Positions 32,092 through 44,511 of a stretch of DNA of 64,000 nucleotides are shown here, piece after piece. The stretch's first letter is position 1. Each line of letters opens with the position of its first letter. The notes beneath the pieces were generated by a model that did not search any database, was not told the DNA's origin, and saw only the letters and a program-made list of their open reading frames with translations. The stretch spans positions 67,421,852-67,485,851 of the forward strand of contig CM055099.1 of assembly GCA_029204225.1 (NCBI GenBank), written 5' to 3'. Source of the stretch: Diphasiastrum complanatum. Taxonomy: Eukaryota > Streptophyta > Lycopodiopsida > Lycopodiales > Lycopodiaceae. Both the position numbers and the translations under genes were made by a program.

Positions 32092-33988
32092 TTAGGCTTG
32101 TGTCCATGCCAAAAAGTTCATAAGGAGTTTTGTTGTTGATGGCTTTGGTGCTGAATTTGTTCTATTAGTAACAGATTGTGGCAGTATCTTCTGCCCAAAA
32201 CTTCGTAGGAAGATGTGATTAATGTAGCATGGATTTGGCTGAGTTGAGAGCAGTTTTGTTCTTCCTTTCTGCAATCCCATTCTATTGAGGTGAATAGGAA
32301 GTGGTGAATTGTCTTCTAAGTAGACGTTTGTGTCTCAGCCATGGCCTTCAATCTCTTGAAGCATTCAAAGGCTTCTGATTTGTGCTTAATGAATGACTGT
32401 AGACCATCTAGAATAATCACTATGAAAGTGATAAAATCAATTGCATCTCCTAAGGACGGAGTTGGCATTGGACCACAAAGATCGCTATGTACAAGATCCA
32501 ATACATGCTTTGTTTTGATGGAATGTGATTTGAGAAACTTGCTTCTAGAGTGTTTGCCATAGATGCATAATTCACAAAAGAAAGATTTCCTATCCAATGA
32601 AAAAGGGAAATACAATCCATCAACTAAATTATTTCAACGCATATAAGAAAGTGATCTTGTATTCACGTGTCCAAATCGACTATGTCATAGAATAGCATTA
32701 TAGCTCACATTTTCATGAGAGATGCTAGCTAATGCAATTGAATTAGAGAGTACGTAAAGATTTCCAACTCTAGTGCATGTAGTCAGAGTAGTATCTTCAT
32801 CGAAGATTGTACACTGTTCAAATGAGAAAGTAACAGTGTATCCCTCATCAGTCATCTTAGAAACCGACAATAGGTTCTTTGACAACTAAGGTATTTGAAG
32901 AACATTGGTGACATAAATAGAAAGATCATTTTTGAACACAATCTTGATTGTCCCTTTGCCTTCCACGTGTATGGTGCTTGAATCTCCGAGGTAGATGAAT
33001 TGATCTCTATTGTAAGTTGCATACTCGATAAAATATTACTTGCAAGAAGTCATGTGTTGGGTAGCGTCGTTGTCCAGATACCAACTATTGTGGTCTCCAT
33101 TGCCACTGTTGTAAGCCATTAACAGATGTGTATCTAGCTCCTTGAATTCCACCGCATTGGAGGAGTCTGGCTACTATTGTTGTTCCTTCTTTGCCTCATT
33201 GTAGATGCGGATACGACACTTTGATATCATGATTGACTCTCTTGCAATATCTGCAGAAAGGCTTCTTGCACGATCCACTATTCTCACCTTGAGTGTGAGG
33301 CTTTTGCTATTGATGTTGCTATTGCACTTGATTCTTGCCCTTGAAATAGTCTTTCTTCTTGGTGTATAGGGCCAAGGACTTGTCTTTGATGGATAGGCCA
33401 ATGGTCTTTTTCCGTATTTCTTCTTGAAGAAGATGACCATCACCTTTTGAAAAGTGAGGTCGAGTTGTGTGGAGATCATCACCACAAAGTGTACGACTTT
33501 GGAAGAGAAGAAAGCAAGGTCATAATGGCACCATCATCTTGAATAGCACATCCTACAACTAATAACTGATCCAATAAAGATTTGAAGCTGTTGATGTGAG
33601 AAGTGATGGCAATAGAATCAGACATGCTAAGAGTAAAGAGTTTCCTTCTAAGATGTAATCTAGCGGTTACATCATGAGTCTCATAGAGATTTGATAACAA
33701 ATCTAATGCATCGTTAGAGGTTTTGCATGTGGTAACAAGGGATATTTGGGAGTCGGCCAGATTGAGTGTGATACAAGCTAAGGCCTTCTGATCTTTGATC
33801 TTCCATGCCTTTGCTTGATCACCATCTTCTGGTTTCAGGTCAGAACCTTCTACTTCATCCCAAAGATCTCTATCTATCAACATCATCCGGAATTTTAACT
33901 TCCATATGTAGAAGTCAGAACCATTGAACTTGTCAATGATTCTAGCTTTGTTGGATGATGAAGATGAAGAGCTACCAAGATGAGACAT
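32092..33988 (-). mobile_element. Ty1/copia gag to integrase fragment (C1), broken
   Basis: Reading leftwards: gag from ATG at 33988 (FNGSDFYIWKLKFRMMLIDR, LLSNLYETHDVTARLHLRRK, LLSSLPKSY), a Lys/Arg-rich nucleocapsid zone, protease-to-GAG-pre-integrase pieces (NLLSVSKMTDEGYTVTFSFE) and the integrase start (CELCIYGKHSRSKF, LDLVHSDLCGPMPTPSLG). RT and RNase H are not present here. A tRNA-Met PBS lies just right of gag. Old, several breaks. Confidence 0.92.
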
Positions 33989-34041
33989 GTTAACAATAAT
34001 ACAAATAGAATAAACTTAATCTCTCAGTTTATTTGAACTAT

Positions 34042-34053
34042 GCTCTGATACCA
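34042..34053 (-). other. Copia primer-binding site (initiator tRNA-Met type)
   Basis: The minus strand reads TGGTATCAGAGC, the classic plant copia PBS, 54 bp before the C1 gag ATG in element orientation. It places the 5' LTR of C1 to the right. Confidence 0.92.
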
Positions 34054-35268
34054 ATCCGGTGGGGGCGATGGAGTATGGAGATCGCGAGTAGAGAAGAGAC
34101 CAGCAATATTCGCGGAATAACTCTCCTATTACAATGGGCTGCTAGATGCAAAAATAGTCTAATAGAATGTTTATGCTAAGTATAATCACAACTTAAATGT
34201 TCTGTTGCCCAACATGATCTTTGTAGCTTAGGCATCCCAAAGGGAACCGAACACCACGACTTAGCTCCCTGGCTTTCAACTCTTGTCATCCAAACCCACT
34301 TGACATACAAGCAGTCAACTCGTCAACAATGATCAGACTTAACCAATTTACAGTTTGGAAACCAACATTGAGATCCAACATGGTGCCATGCTAGATCAAT
34401 GAGGGTCCCGATGTGGGTGACTTCCCTCCAAGCAAGTCGGCCGACATACATCAAAACTTAACTAACTCGAAGCTTCGTTACAAATGAGTAACATACATTC
34501 CAAGCAAGTCGTCTGACTTACATCAGACTTAACCAACTCAAAGCTTTGTCACGAGCACTAGAAGCCAACCTGGCACCACGCCAGACTAGATAGCCATAAA
34601 TAGGTAACTTCCACCCAGGCAAGCCATCCAACTCAGCCGACAATGTTCCCCAAGAGCTTAACCCATTCATGTTCATGCAAGGAACAATCAGAACCACAAG
34701 TCATGACAGATATGAAGACAACCAGTTTTTGGACCGAATGGTCCCAACAGCATACTGTTGGCATCCGACGGCATACCGTTGGCGTCCCAGGATATGACCC
34801 TCAACTATGTGCCAGATCAAAAAGATTTGAAGTGGCCTTACAACTGGCGCTTTTACTGAACATTGAAATCTAGACAAGAATGCTTCACAAACCAATGTTT
34901 CTCATCATTAGTTAAACAATGGATCCATCATGGATCAAGTACATAATCATCATAATCTCTCTCTAAGCTGCATCCAGCACGTGTGGGACAACTCATTGTA
35001 CTTATCCATATCCACTTTGGATAAGATCTATCAAGTTTGCTACATCATCCATTGGTGGTTTGTGTTGACCTTCTAGATTCCTACAATTAGGACCTAACTC
35101 CTATAATTTAGGAGATGTCATATTTGACTCAAATGAAAGCTAATCAAAATGGATCTGAATATTACAAGTGTCATTTCACACGTGTGGATAGGTCCTCACA
35201 CTTGTGGATCCACATAGATGTCAAAATACATAAAAAACCATGTGAAAATTGCTAAATTCTAACACTCC
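34054..35268 (-). mobile_element. Probable copia LTR region between an RNase H tail and the C1 head
   Basis: It lies between the C1 PBS on the left and, on the right, a copia RNase H end followed by a purine stretch and TGTTAGAATTTAGC (minus strand, about 35262), which looks like an LTR start. No coding domain is seen. CAAGCAAGTCG(G/T)C(C/T)GAC-type phrases recur near 34431 and 34502. The length of 1.2 kb and the lack of a second copy make the borders uncertain. Confidence 0.4.
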
Positions 35269-35540
35269 TCAATTTTTACATGATACAATTATAGTGCATC
35301 TATCTACAACTCCTAAAGCTGATCTTAGCTTGATAAATGAAGCCTTTGGCAAGGCTTTGGTGAGTAGATCAGCAAGGCAATCTGAAGAAGACACATGTTG
35401 TAGCTTGATCTCCTTTGCTTGAACCTTTTCCCTCACAAAATGGTGAGCAATCTCTATGTGCTTGCTCCTGTGAAAGTACCGTACTTTAGGACCATAAATG
35501 GATCTACAAAAGATCCACAAGAGTGATTGGATGCTTGCTT
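35269..35540 (-). mobile_element. Ty1/copia RNase H end (C2 tail)
   Basis: The frame contains HRSKHIEIAHHFVREKVQAK, LQHVSSSDCLADLLTKAL and FIKLRSALGV, the well-conserved C-terminus of copia RNase H (compare HARSKHIEVAYHFVREQV in the young element at 51.7 kb). Only the end of pol is present. Confidence 0.92.
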
Positions 35541-36690
35541 AACAATCTATCAAAAAACTAGCCACAAAAAAGTTGATCTAGATTGACAATTTGACAAACA
35601 ACAAGCATTAACAATCAAAAGCATTGATCAACATTGAAATATGAGCCCAAACGTGTGTACTACAGGCTATAGTACGGACTTCAATCTGAGAAACAAGTAG
35701 AAATTGATTTGGTTGCATTTGGATCACAAAAACTCAATGTACATAGTGAATTAGCTTGACTCATTCTTCTTGCCCTAAAATGAAACCCTACCCTAGATCC
35801 TAGAGTTATGCTTGGTAGGTAGCTAGTTGGTCAAATTTTCACCTTAAACTTAGGTGTAGGTCTTATAAAGTAGGAATGACCACCAAATAGACATGACCAA
35901 CTCTCTTGACTTGACCTAACCTACATTAGAAGTAAGTTTCCACATGGCATCTTGGCCTTCCATGTGTGGAACCCAATTATACACAATATTTACAAAGTTC
36001 TACATGGTTTTTGATCAAGCTAGATTTGCCAATTTTTGACAATTCTTCACAACTCCTTGCATGGAATGTGGGATTGGTTCTGACATCTGATGAGGACATC
36101 AGATTTTATAAAGGTGGGGTGGATGTTGTAAAGCTACCTTTACAAGCTTTACTTCTGGCACCACTGGCACCAACATTGCCCTCGACGCCCCTGCTGTTCC
36201 CGGCGCTGCTCCCGGCACCACTATGACCAGAATCTAGCCGACGCCAAGTTCCTATGGCTGAAAATATTTGATCGATCCTAGTGAAGTCCAAAGAGCTCAG
36301 ATTGATGTGCAATCACCCCACATGATCTAGGCATGATTAAAGGAAGCATGGGAATCAATAAATTCTAGAGAGAGAAAATGACTTTCTAGAGAGTGAAAAT
36401 CCTAGAGAGAGAAAATGTGCTTTACCAGCCTGGATAGAGCACTTGGTACGAGGGGAGGTGGCGAATCCCACCAATACTATAGGGGAGTGCGGGTTGCGAC
36501 TCAAGGCCACACGACCTACAACACTCCATAGACTAACCAAGAAACTCCAGATGCCTTGTAGAAAACCTCCAGACGCCCTACAGAAAACCTCCAGATGACC
36601 TGCAAACAACACAAACACAACCTCCACAATGTTGGAAATTCTTGGCGGAATCAGGCAAGGAGAAACCAAAGCAAGTAGGTAACCTTGTCG
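35541..36690. other. Stretch without a recognisable gene
   Basis: No domain is seen on either strand. Short frames such as 35966-36226 (+) and 36355-36669 (-) have low-complexity Leu/Ala/Pro or Ser composition. CTCCAGA(C/T)G-type phrases repeat near 36546-36597. Probably decayed element DNA. Confidence 0.4.
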
Positions 36691-38817
36691 ACAAATGTGA
36701 GATTGAAGACTCTAGCATCTTCATATCAGCATTGTCATTCTATCAAGATGATCAAGCATGGTACATTGACTCAAGAGCCACATGACACATGACAGGTAAC
36801 AAAGATTGGTTCAACAACTTGAGAGAGTTGGATAATGGAACGTTTGTTTCACAAGCAAATGGTGATGTGTGCAAGATCAAGGGGATAGGCACCGTTTTCA
36901 TCCAACTACATGATGGCAAAAGCAGGACGATCAAGGAGGTACTTTATGTACCAGGTTTGAAGAAAAATCTACTTTTTGTTGGTGTCATTACTGATCAAAA
37001 GTTGAAAGTAGAATTTGCCTGTGATCATTGCTTTGTGAAGGATGTGAACCGAAAGTTCAAAGTCATTGCGGATGGTATAAGGGAGCCCAACACTAAATTG
37101 TACAGGTTGAATGCTACAATCAAGGGACAACATGGACTTATCTCGTCCATTCCATCACAAACTGAACTATGGCATAAAAAGCTTGGTCATTAGAACCTAG
37201 GAAGCCTTAGCTTGATGAGGAAATTGGAAATGGTGAGAGGATTGCCTATGATAGAAGACCACTTGAAAACGATGTGCGAGTCATGTGTGTATGGGAAGCA
37301 GCATCGAGAGAAGTTCAATAAAGGTGGTGTTGCAAGGGCAAAGAACATCTTGGTCTGATCCACACAGATCTATGCGGGCCTATGAGGACTATGTCCTTAG
37401 GTGAAGCCTTCTATTTCATGACCTTCATTGATGATATGTCACGCAAGATGTGGATTTACTTCTTGAAGAAAGAATCAGATGCATTTGCCACTTTCAAGAG
37501 CTTCAAAGCATTGGTCAAAAATCAAACAGGTGGGAAGATTAAAGTTCTAAGATCTGATAGTGGAGGTGAGTACAAGTCTACCGACTTCAATGATCTTTGT
37601 AATCAATGTGGGATCAAAAGACAATTTATGCAAGATCATACTCCTGAACTCAATGGTGTAGCCGAGTGCAAGAATCGTAAGATCTATGCTAGCTGAGATA
37701 AAACTACCAAAAGATTTTTGGTCAGAAGCATGCAATACAACAATCTATCTTCAAAATAGAAGTCCTACCATTTCCATACCAGAGATAACACCTGAGGAGA
37801 CATTCACGAAGAAGAAGCCAAAGGTGCAAAATTTGCGAATCTTTGGATGTAAGGCCTTTGTACACATTCCCAAGGAAGAAAGACACAAGTTTGATGTGAA
37901 TACTATCAAGTGTATATTCCTAGGATATGATGACCGTGTGAAGGGCTATAGGTGTTTTGATCCAGTGGAGAACAAAATAAGTGTCAGCCGTGATGTTATC
38001 TTTGATGAATCTAAGATGTATGAAGATGAGGATTATGAGAAGACGGACACATCCAGTGAGAAAGATGGTACAGTGAGGATACCTCCTGATGATGATCCAT
38101 TTATTGACTTTCCTACTGATGGACATGAGGATATACCTCATGATACTACTACGCAATCTCAAGAGACAGGTTGGAGAGGTAGAGATAAACCTTTTGGTAC
38201 AAGAAGGATTGAAGTTGTAGGTGATAAACACAAGGAGAAAGATGTACTGTGAGATACATTTTCAACAGGAAGTCGTTCACCTGATATGAAGCTCCCTAAG
38301 TGGTTTGAGAGCCGCAACATGGATGACTTTCCATGATCATCTAGCCAGGGAGAGCTACAAAGATCAACAAGAGAGAAGACACAACCTGAAAGGTATGAAG
38401 CAAATTATGCTCTCTTATCTAGCATTATTCAAAGCAAAGAACCTTCGACTTATATTGAAGCAAAGGATGATGACATTTGGGTCAAGGCCATGGAAGAGGA
38501 GATGGAATCAATTGCTAAGCATAACACATGGGACTTAGTGGAACCACCATTTGGCAAGAAACCCATTGGTTGTAAATGGGTATATAGGACTAAGTACCAT
38601 GCAGATGGACGTATAGCAAAGCACAAAGCAAGATTGGTGTTCAAAAGGTATGCACAAAGTAAAGGGATCGACTATGAGGAGACCTTTGCACCAGTATGTA
38701 AGTGGAATACTCTACGTCTACTTGTTGCTTTAGCTTCACATTTTGGTTGGCCTTTGCATCAGATGGATGTGAAATCTGCTTTTCTAAATGGTGAGTTAGA
38801 AGAGACATCAAAGGTCA
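36691..38817 (+). mobile_element. Ty1/copia protease to RT fragment (C3), broken
   Basis: Plus-strand order: protease (AWYIDSRATHMTGN region, FVSQANGDVCKIKGIGTVFI), GAG-pre-integrase (TELWHKKLGH, CESCVYGKQHREKF), integrase (FYFMTFIDDMSRKMWIYFLK, VLRSDSGGEYKS), the linker (KNLRIFGCKAFVHIPKEERH, FLGYDDRVKGYRCFDP) and the start of RT (GCKWVYRTKYHADGRIAKHK, DYEETFAPV, HQMDVKSAFLNGELEE). It ends inside RT, where a different copia piece begins. Moderately old, about four or five breaks. Confidence 0.95.
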
Positions 38818-39835
38818 AGTAAGCCTTTTCAACTTGTGCATTCCGATATTCATGGTGTTACTACAATTAGAAATGGAGGTGCTAATATGTATGTGACTTT
38901 TATTGATGATTATTGATGATTTTAGTAGATTTTGTTGGGTGTATCTACTAAAGAGCAAAGATGAGGTGTTTGATGTCTTTGTCAAGTTCAAGATGGCAAG
39001 GCAAGTCCAATTTTCTACAAAGATCAAGTGCTTGAAGAGTGAAAATGGTGATGAGTACATTTCTACCAGGTTCAAGCATTTTGTGATGCAAATGGGATAA
39101 ATAGGGAGTACACAAGCCCAAGGACACCGCAACAAAATGGAGTGGCCAAGAGGAAGAATAAAACCTTATGTGAAGGAGCCAAAGCCATGAGGTTAGGTGA
39201 AAATATTCCTAAATTCTTTTGGGATCAAGCTTTGGTGTTTGATAATTTTCTATGCAATATATGGCCAAGTGTGGTTTTGGATGGAAAAAACCCTTTTGGA
39301 GTCTTGTCTGTTAGATGGCCGAGTATCAGGAAGATCCATCTTTAAAGAAAGGTATATTTGTTGGTTATAGTGAGGTGAGCAAGGCTTACAAAGCTTATAT
39401 TCCTTCAACTAAGAAAACGGTTCATTGAAAGAGATGTCATTTTTTATGAAGGAAACTTTCCAAAAGTTTTTTCAAGTGGTGGTGTGGACGTTGGATCTAA
39501 CATTCTTGATGTTGATGAAATTGGTGATACTTTGGATGTTGATGTTGAAGAGTCTACTTCAAATCAAAAGCCAAGGAGGACATTAACGCAAAGGCAACAA
39601 CCTTTGAGGCTCACATATGATGAGAATGGTAAGCAAGTGGAAGTTAATCATTTTGCATTTCTCAAATATTCTAGTGAATCTTCTTGTGTAGATGATGTTG
39701 TGCGAGTGGATGGTAGTTTTCCTAAAATGCATGGAACTAATGGATTTGGAAGAAAAAGTTTTGTTCAATGGCTTTGATGGTCAAGTGGAAGATCAAGATC
39801 AAGAGGTTGATCTCAAAGGGCTTTAACAACACAAA
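38818..39835 (+). mobile_element. Ty1/copia integrase fragment (C4), relative of the young element at 51-56 kb
   Basis: Frames contain DDFSRFCWVYLLKSKDEVFD, KCLKSENGDEYIST, CEGAKAMRLGENIPKFFW and GDTLDVDVEESTS, matching block for block the integrase and linker of the intact copia polyprotein (FSRFCWVYLLKSKDEVFDVF, LCESAKAMRL, DTLDVDVEEASSS). It is therefore an older, broken member of the same family, joined directly to the RT of C3. Confidence 0.93.
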
Positions 39836-41940
39836 AGAAAAGGTGGCAATGTGGAGCTAGTCAAGAGCATCAAAGGGACGTCAAGTGGCAAAGTGTAATG
39901 ACCACTAGAGAAAACCCCTAAGATGAGGATAGGAACACAACATGAGACATGTAGGAGCAAAATCTCCCAACCAAACCTAGATCAATCCTGGATCTAGCCC
40001 CCGAGCCATGCCATGTGAATGCTAGAGGATAAGACAACAACTAGTGACCTGAACCAAAGTTGTCGATGGGAGAATCCCTACTCCAATATATAGAGAGTAG
40101 ACTCCTATGCATGAACCCATGCAATCCCCATGCAATCCAACTATAAATAGGTCACTGCTCTTCATGCATTCCTCCTGCCTATATCCGTCACACATGCATG
40201 CACTACTCCATATGTCTCAATTAGAGTGTCTAACAACTAGGCTTTCATCAAGCTCCGTAGCCATCAGTACGAGTTCAAACTGGTTACAAAAGAGGTAAAC
40301 AAGGGCGCCTATCCAACTTGTGGATCAGAGGTATCAAGTCCTTGCCTTTCATATCTAATTTCCCAGCGCTCAAATTTTTTCAATTGTTCTATCACACATA
40401 TTTTCACCATTAGGCTCCAACCCAGGAGATTCAAGTTACAAGTATAGATTCTAGATATCAACCCTCCATGATATCCACTTTGCTAGTTCCCAAGGGATGA
40501 GGTCCTCCCATCAATTCCCTTAACCACTCTCTTTAGTTATAGAACAGAGAAATACCATGCCTATTCCAAAATCAAAATTTACTTTACTTCATGCTTTCTA
40601 CACTTTGCAAGCAATAAGAAGTTCATTCGATTTCCAAAATAAAATTTGGTCAGGTGTAAGTAGAATAACCCTATGACAAACTACAATAATCTTTTATTCA
40701 CAAGATACCACCACCAAACAATAGGAAAGAGAATCCTTAAGCATTCACATGTACACACTCCGCATAACCTCTGTCCTTGTTTCCCTCTGAACCATCATAG
40801 TCCAAATCAGGGAAATCAAGGAACCATACAGAAGAGTTTTGCAGAGCTTAAATGTTTGTAGGGATTCAACTCCTAACATTGCTTCTTCTCAACAACCTAC
40901 TACAGAATCGATAAAACTACAATTCCATTCTATGTTCTCAATTTTGAAATCCAAAGAGGATCAGTTTTAGGGGAAAACTACAACCCTCAACATGTAGTAA
41001 TTGGATTCATAAAACAACATCACTAATAGTTTATCTCAACTGGATAAATCGATCTTCATCAATCAATCACTAAACCAGATTAGACATGCATGAATCCAAT
41101 CACCAAAGAACATTACAGATCCTTGCAACTATCAAAGCAATAGTATATGAGACTAAGCAACAAGCTACATGATTCATCCATGCATATCATTCTACATGGA
41201 TTGGAAACCTCCTCAAGAAACCAGAAAATTAAGAATGAATTTCAAGACTAATTCCAAGCATCTTTGTCAAATTGAACATGTAGAAGGACACTCTACCACC
41301 AACTTTGAAAATCTCCAAGAATTAGAAAATCCAATTCCAAACTTCCCTTGGGAAATGAGCACTCCAAACCAGGATAAAAATCCAAGTGCTTTCCCCTTCC
41401 AATCCAATGTAGAGCTTGCTTCCATTCCATCCAAGGCCACATCTTAGCCAAGCTCTGATACCAATGTAATGACCACTAGAAAAATGATGCAAAATGCTTC
41501 TGTTTGAATATTTTGTTTATCAGCTCTAATACCACCCTTGTTGGATACAAGATCAAATCAAGAGAAAACTACTCAACATATAAATCATGACAAGACCTTT
41601 GCCAAACAATAGATTCAAACTCTTACTTAGATAGAAAAGATGAATATCTTAGTAGGTGTCAATGACAACCATGAAGGGAGCGAGACAATTAGGCATCTAT
41701 GACAACCATGCTTCCTTCAAGAATAGATATTCGATTGAGTCATGGAATGAGTGTCAGTGTAAGAGAAAGGAGTTATCAAAAAGCATTCATCAGTGTACAG
41801 TACACATAAAGAAAATAGTGAATTAAGCTGTTGTAAATACAACGAACAGATCACAATCTTGTGCCCGAGAATGGTTCATAGTAATAGCGCATTAAGTGTT
41901 GTGATCTTACTATGATAGTTATAGATTGAATACTATTTCT
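39836..41940. other. Non-coding stretch with LTR-like landmarks
   Basis: TGTAATGACCACTAGA occurs at 39894 and again at 41465. The second copy directly follows a tRNA-Met PBS in reverse orientation (GCTCTGATACCA, 41452-41463), and a variant PBS-like GCTCTAATACCA lies near 41524. A TATAAATAG box is at 40143-40151 (+). This suggests one or more copia LTRs or a short non-autonomous element, but no pair of matching repeats could be delimited. No gene is recognised; the frame at 41169-41447 has no domain. Confidence 0.35.
41452..41463 (-). other. Copia primer-binding site (initiator tRNA-Met type)
   Basis: The minus strand reads TGGTATCAGAGC, identical to the PBS of the copia elements at 34.05 and 56.1 kb. 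No gag is recognised beside it. Confidence 0.7.
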
Positions 41941-43329
41941 ACTTCTTGAATTACTTTCACACTCTCTAAAATCTTTGATCCTATGGAATCAGATAATTCT
42001 GATACAATGGAGCTCACTACAATGCATTGTGGACACATGGATGACACTTTTGTACCAAAGTGCATTGACAAAAATAGAAACACGTACGATTGTGAGTCAT
42101 GGCAAATTTCACCCAAGAGAGTCGAGAGCAAGCATGATGGACACCAATTTATTCTCTTTTCAACTTGATTATTGTGGGACAATCAATGACATCCTCAAAG
42201 TTGGATTTAGACAATTCAACTTTTTGATATTTGATGTCAAATGGTTCAAAGTTATTTGCAATGGTCCCAATGCAACTGTCAGGAAAGATGACAAAGGTTA
42301 TTTTGCCATGGACTCTACCAAGCTTTGGATGGATCAAAGCGATACATTTGTTTTTCCTCAACAATGTGAGCAGGTACATGTCTTCTATGTCTTCAAGATG
42401 TCTATGCTCTTTTGTTGTCAATTAATCGATTTTCAGTATACTACAAAAATGTATATCGTGTCATGTATACTCAAGCAATTGTGATATAGCTATGGATACT
42501 AATTACGAGTCAAAGTTTATGGTAATATTGATCAATTACAGGTGGTCTTTCACCTCGATCATACAGATCCCAGATGGTGGTACTTGATTCAAGTCGCTCC
42601 TCGAAGTAAAAGAATTCTTGAAGATAGATATGTCATGGAGGAGATGGCACTGCCGACTAATACATCTCACGAACAAGATCATGATGATGGATTCGATGAC
42701 ACATTTTCAGAGGATGATCATGTACATGTGCAAGCTTCACAAGCTAATGATGATGTTGAGCATGATGCAGGATCATCGGATGGATCGACGACACACGACA
42801 CACCTTCCCGATCTCACTCATTGTCACCATCGCCGTTACCTTTTGAAGATCAACTTATTAATAACGAAGCTACAGGAGATATTTGGGTAGAATTAGAGAT
42901 AGACTCATTTGGTTTGGTGAATTTGTCGCATGATGATGCGGCAAATGATAACAATGAATCACCAGATGAATAAGTGAGAGTGTACAATGTATTTCAACTC
43001 ACTGTAACATAAATCATATTGCTCACAGATGCGATTACACTTTATTAATTGAGTAGTTGACATCAAACAAGATGTCGACACATGTGAGTACACAATTGTG
43101 GTCATCATTTTTTTGTGATACACAAATTTCTTTATTAACTTACGCATATATAGCAACCAATGTTGATAGAAAATGGAATTCAATGTGTTGATAGGTAACA
43201 AATTCCAAAAGTAGGATCCATTTACACTCTATAACATACTGTCGTCGAATTTCGGAAAATGTTTGAGGGACCTTTTTCATCAGTCACGGTATTACCCTCG
43301 GTTAGCAGAGTATCTTGGAATGCTTCTTG

Positions 43330-43400
43330 GCCCCTTGACCCTCTCTATAACCCTCTTCATATCCCTCTCTATATGCCTCTCTATAACCCTCTCTATAAAT
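43330..43400. repeat. Subterminal CCCTCTCTATAA repeats of the CACTA element
   Basis: Five to six copies of a 10-13-bp unit (CCCTCTCTATAAC, CCCTCTCTATATG and variants) lie about 150-220 bp inside the right end. Short direct repeats near the ends, thought to bind the second CACTA protein, are typical of the family. Confidence 0.75.
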
Positions 43401-43547
43401 GTTCGAAAAACAAGCTAAATTTGGTAGGCATATATCGAGGCCAAAAACCAGACCCGAGGCTTGAGCTTTATGCTCCCCACGTGACTCATTTTAAAATCTA
43501 TCTTTCATTAAAACGCTAAAAAAAAAGCCTTGAAAATTGCCCGTCCT

Positions 43548-43556
43548 CTTGTAGTG
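43548..43556 (+). other. Right terminal inverted repeat of the CACTA element
   Basis: CTTGTAGTG is the complement of CACTACAAG, the standard CACTA terminus. It sits downstream of the DUF4216-like coding part on the correct side. The following bases TAT could be one side of a 3-bp target duplication; the other side is not found. Confidence 0.75.
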
Positions 43557-43557
43557 T

Positions 43558-44408
43558 ATTTATGGTATGTGTCCATGTTCAACATATTTTGTGAACTTCT
43601 TTTTCAAAAACTTTCAAGCATACTCACTTTCAAAAGCAAGTTTTGGCCCACGAGAAATTTGGGGAGCCTATTTTGAACCACCATTGTGGTGATAGTCATG
43701 AGCTCCCAAAGATCTAAGGGTGGAAAAATGTGATACCATCTTGAAGAGATGGTGGTATCACCACCACCATCACCAATAGTGCATCATGACATGCAATGAT
43801 GCACATTTAGCAGGAAGATTGTATAGAAGTAGAACAAGGATATTAATGCACACAAAAAGTCAAAAAATGTAGACCCTATAAAGGATAAGTTTCGCAAATA
43901 AGGCACAATGGTCTGTCAATCCTTGTCAATATGAGGAAGGATGTTAGAGGTTAAATCTTAAAGACCATTAAAAAATTCATTCCCATATCCCAAAGATCTG
44001 AAGATCCAGCAAGTGAGTTTGTATTTATGAAAAATCAAACTCAGATGTGAAACTTTTTAAAACATAATCTCATCATCACTAAATTTGTCGTGGTAATCTG
44101 GATTTGGTTAATATATTTCAAAAGTGTTAGTGCACTCAGCACTTCCGCATGAGCACGAAACTTTGATGGGTACTTGATTCTATATCAAGGACCCCACACA
44201 TCTTTTTCTGTTGAATTCTCCCCAGATTTTACCCAACATTCAGCGCAGAAATTCGTCATTTCGTGTCTCGAGAGGGTGGGCTTAGAGCTAAGAGGATCCT
44301 CTACAGCTGCTGGTTTACGAAAGCCTGTTCTTTAGGGACGAGCTGATGAAAAGATCATGGGACAAATCAATCAAATAATCACGATTGAAACAATGGGACT
44401 GTTGGGTA
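43558..44408. other. Intergenic DNA upstream of beta-glucosidase B
   Basis: No gene is seen. Around 43737-43790 GTGATACCATCTT and GATGGTGGTATCACCAC form an imperfect inverted repeat. The sequence closest to the gene is presumably its promoter, but no TATA box at a sensible distance was convincing. Confidence 0.4.
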
Positions 44409-44511
44409 TATACATCAGAGCATTATTTTGTAGCTGCAGTGTCTAGACTGAGGAGGCACCAAAATGGCAGGCACTTCGCTGCTCCTGCTGCCATTACTTG
44501 CCTATAGTTGA
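44409..44511 (+). promoter_or_regulatory. Original 5' leader and start codon of beta-glucosidase B, now a short upstream ORF
   Basis: GAGCATTATTTTG, GCTGCAGTGT and CTGAGGAGGCACCAAA match the leader of beta-glucosidase A, so the ATG at 44464 is the inherited start. It opens MAGTSLLLLPLLAYS, a signal-peptide-like start resembling the paralog, and then stops at 44509-44511 where gypsy sequence begins. In a transcript from the old promoter this would be a 15-codon upstream ORF. Confidence 0.7.

Larger units (their letters stand above)
41975..43557 (+). mobile_element. CACTA (En/Spm) transposon, 3' part with DUF4216-like transposase tail
   Basis: CACTA elements move by a cut-and-paste TNP2-type transposase. 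The visible coding part has DYCGTINDILKVGF, FLIFDVKWFKV, KDDKGYFAMDSTKLW and TFVFPQQCEQ, then after an apparent intron (donor CAG|GTACATG at about 42374, acceptor TTACAG before 42542) VVFHLDHTDPRWWYLIQVAP and an Asp/Ser-rich tail with stop near 42973. This is the order expected of the DUF4216 region that ends CACTA transposases (Y-Y-G-x-I ... F-K-C-x-W ... D-P-F-x-x-x-x-Q-x-x-Q-V-F-Y). The element ends in CTTGTAGTG at about 43548-43556. The catalytic part and the left CACTA end were not found, so it is a truncated copy. Confidence 0.75.

Noticed and set aside
39894-41464. A complete short LTR element bounded by TGTAATGACCACTAG repeats
   Set aside because: Similarity between the two sites ends after about 16 bp and no repeat pair of LTR length could be matched.
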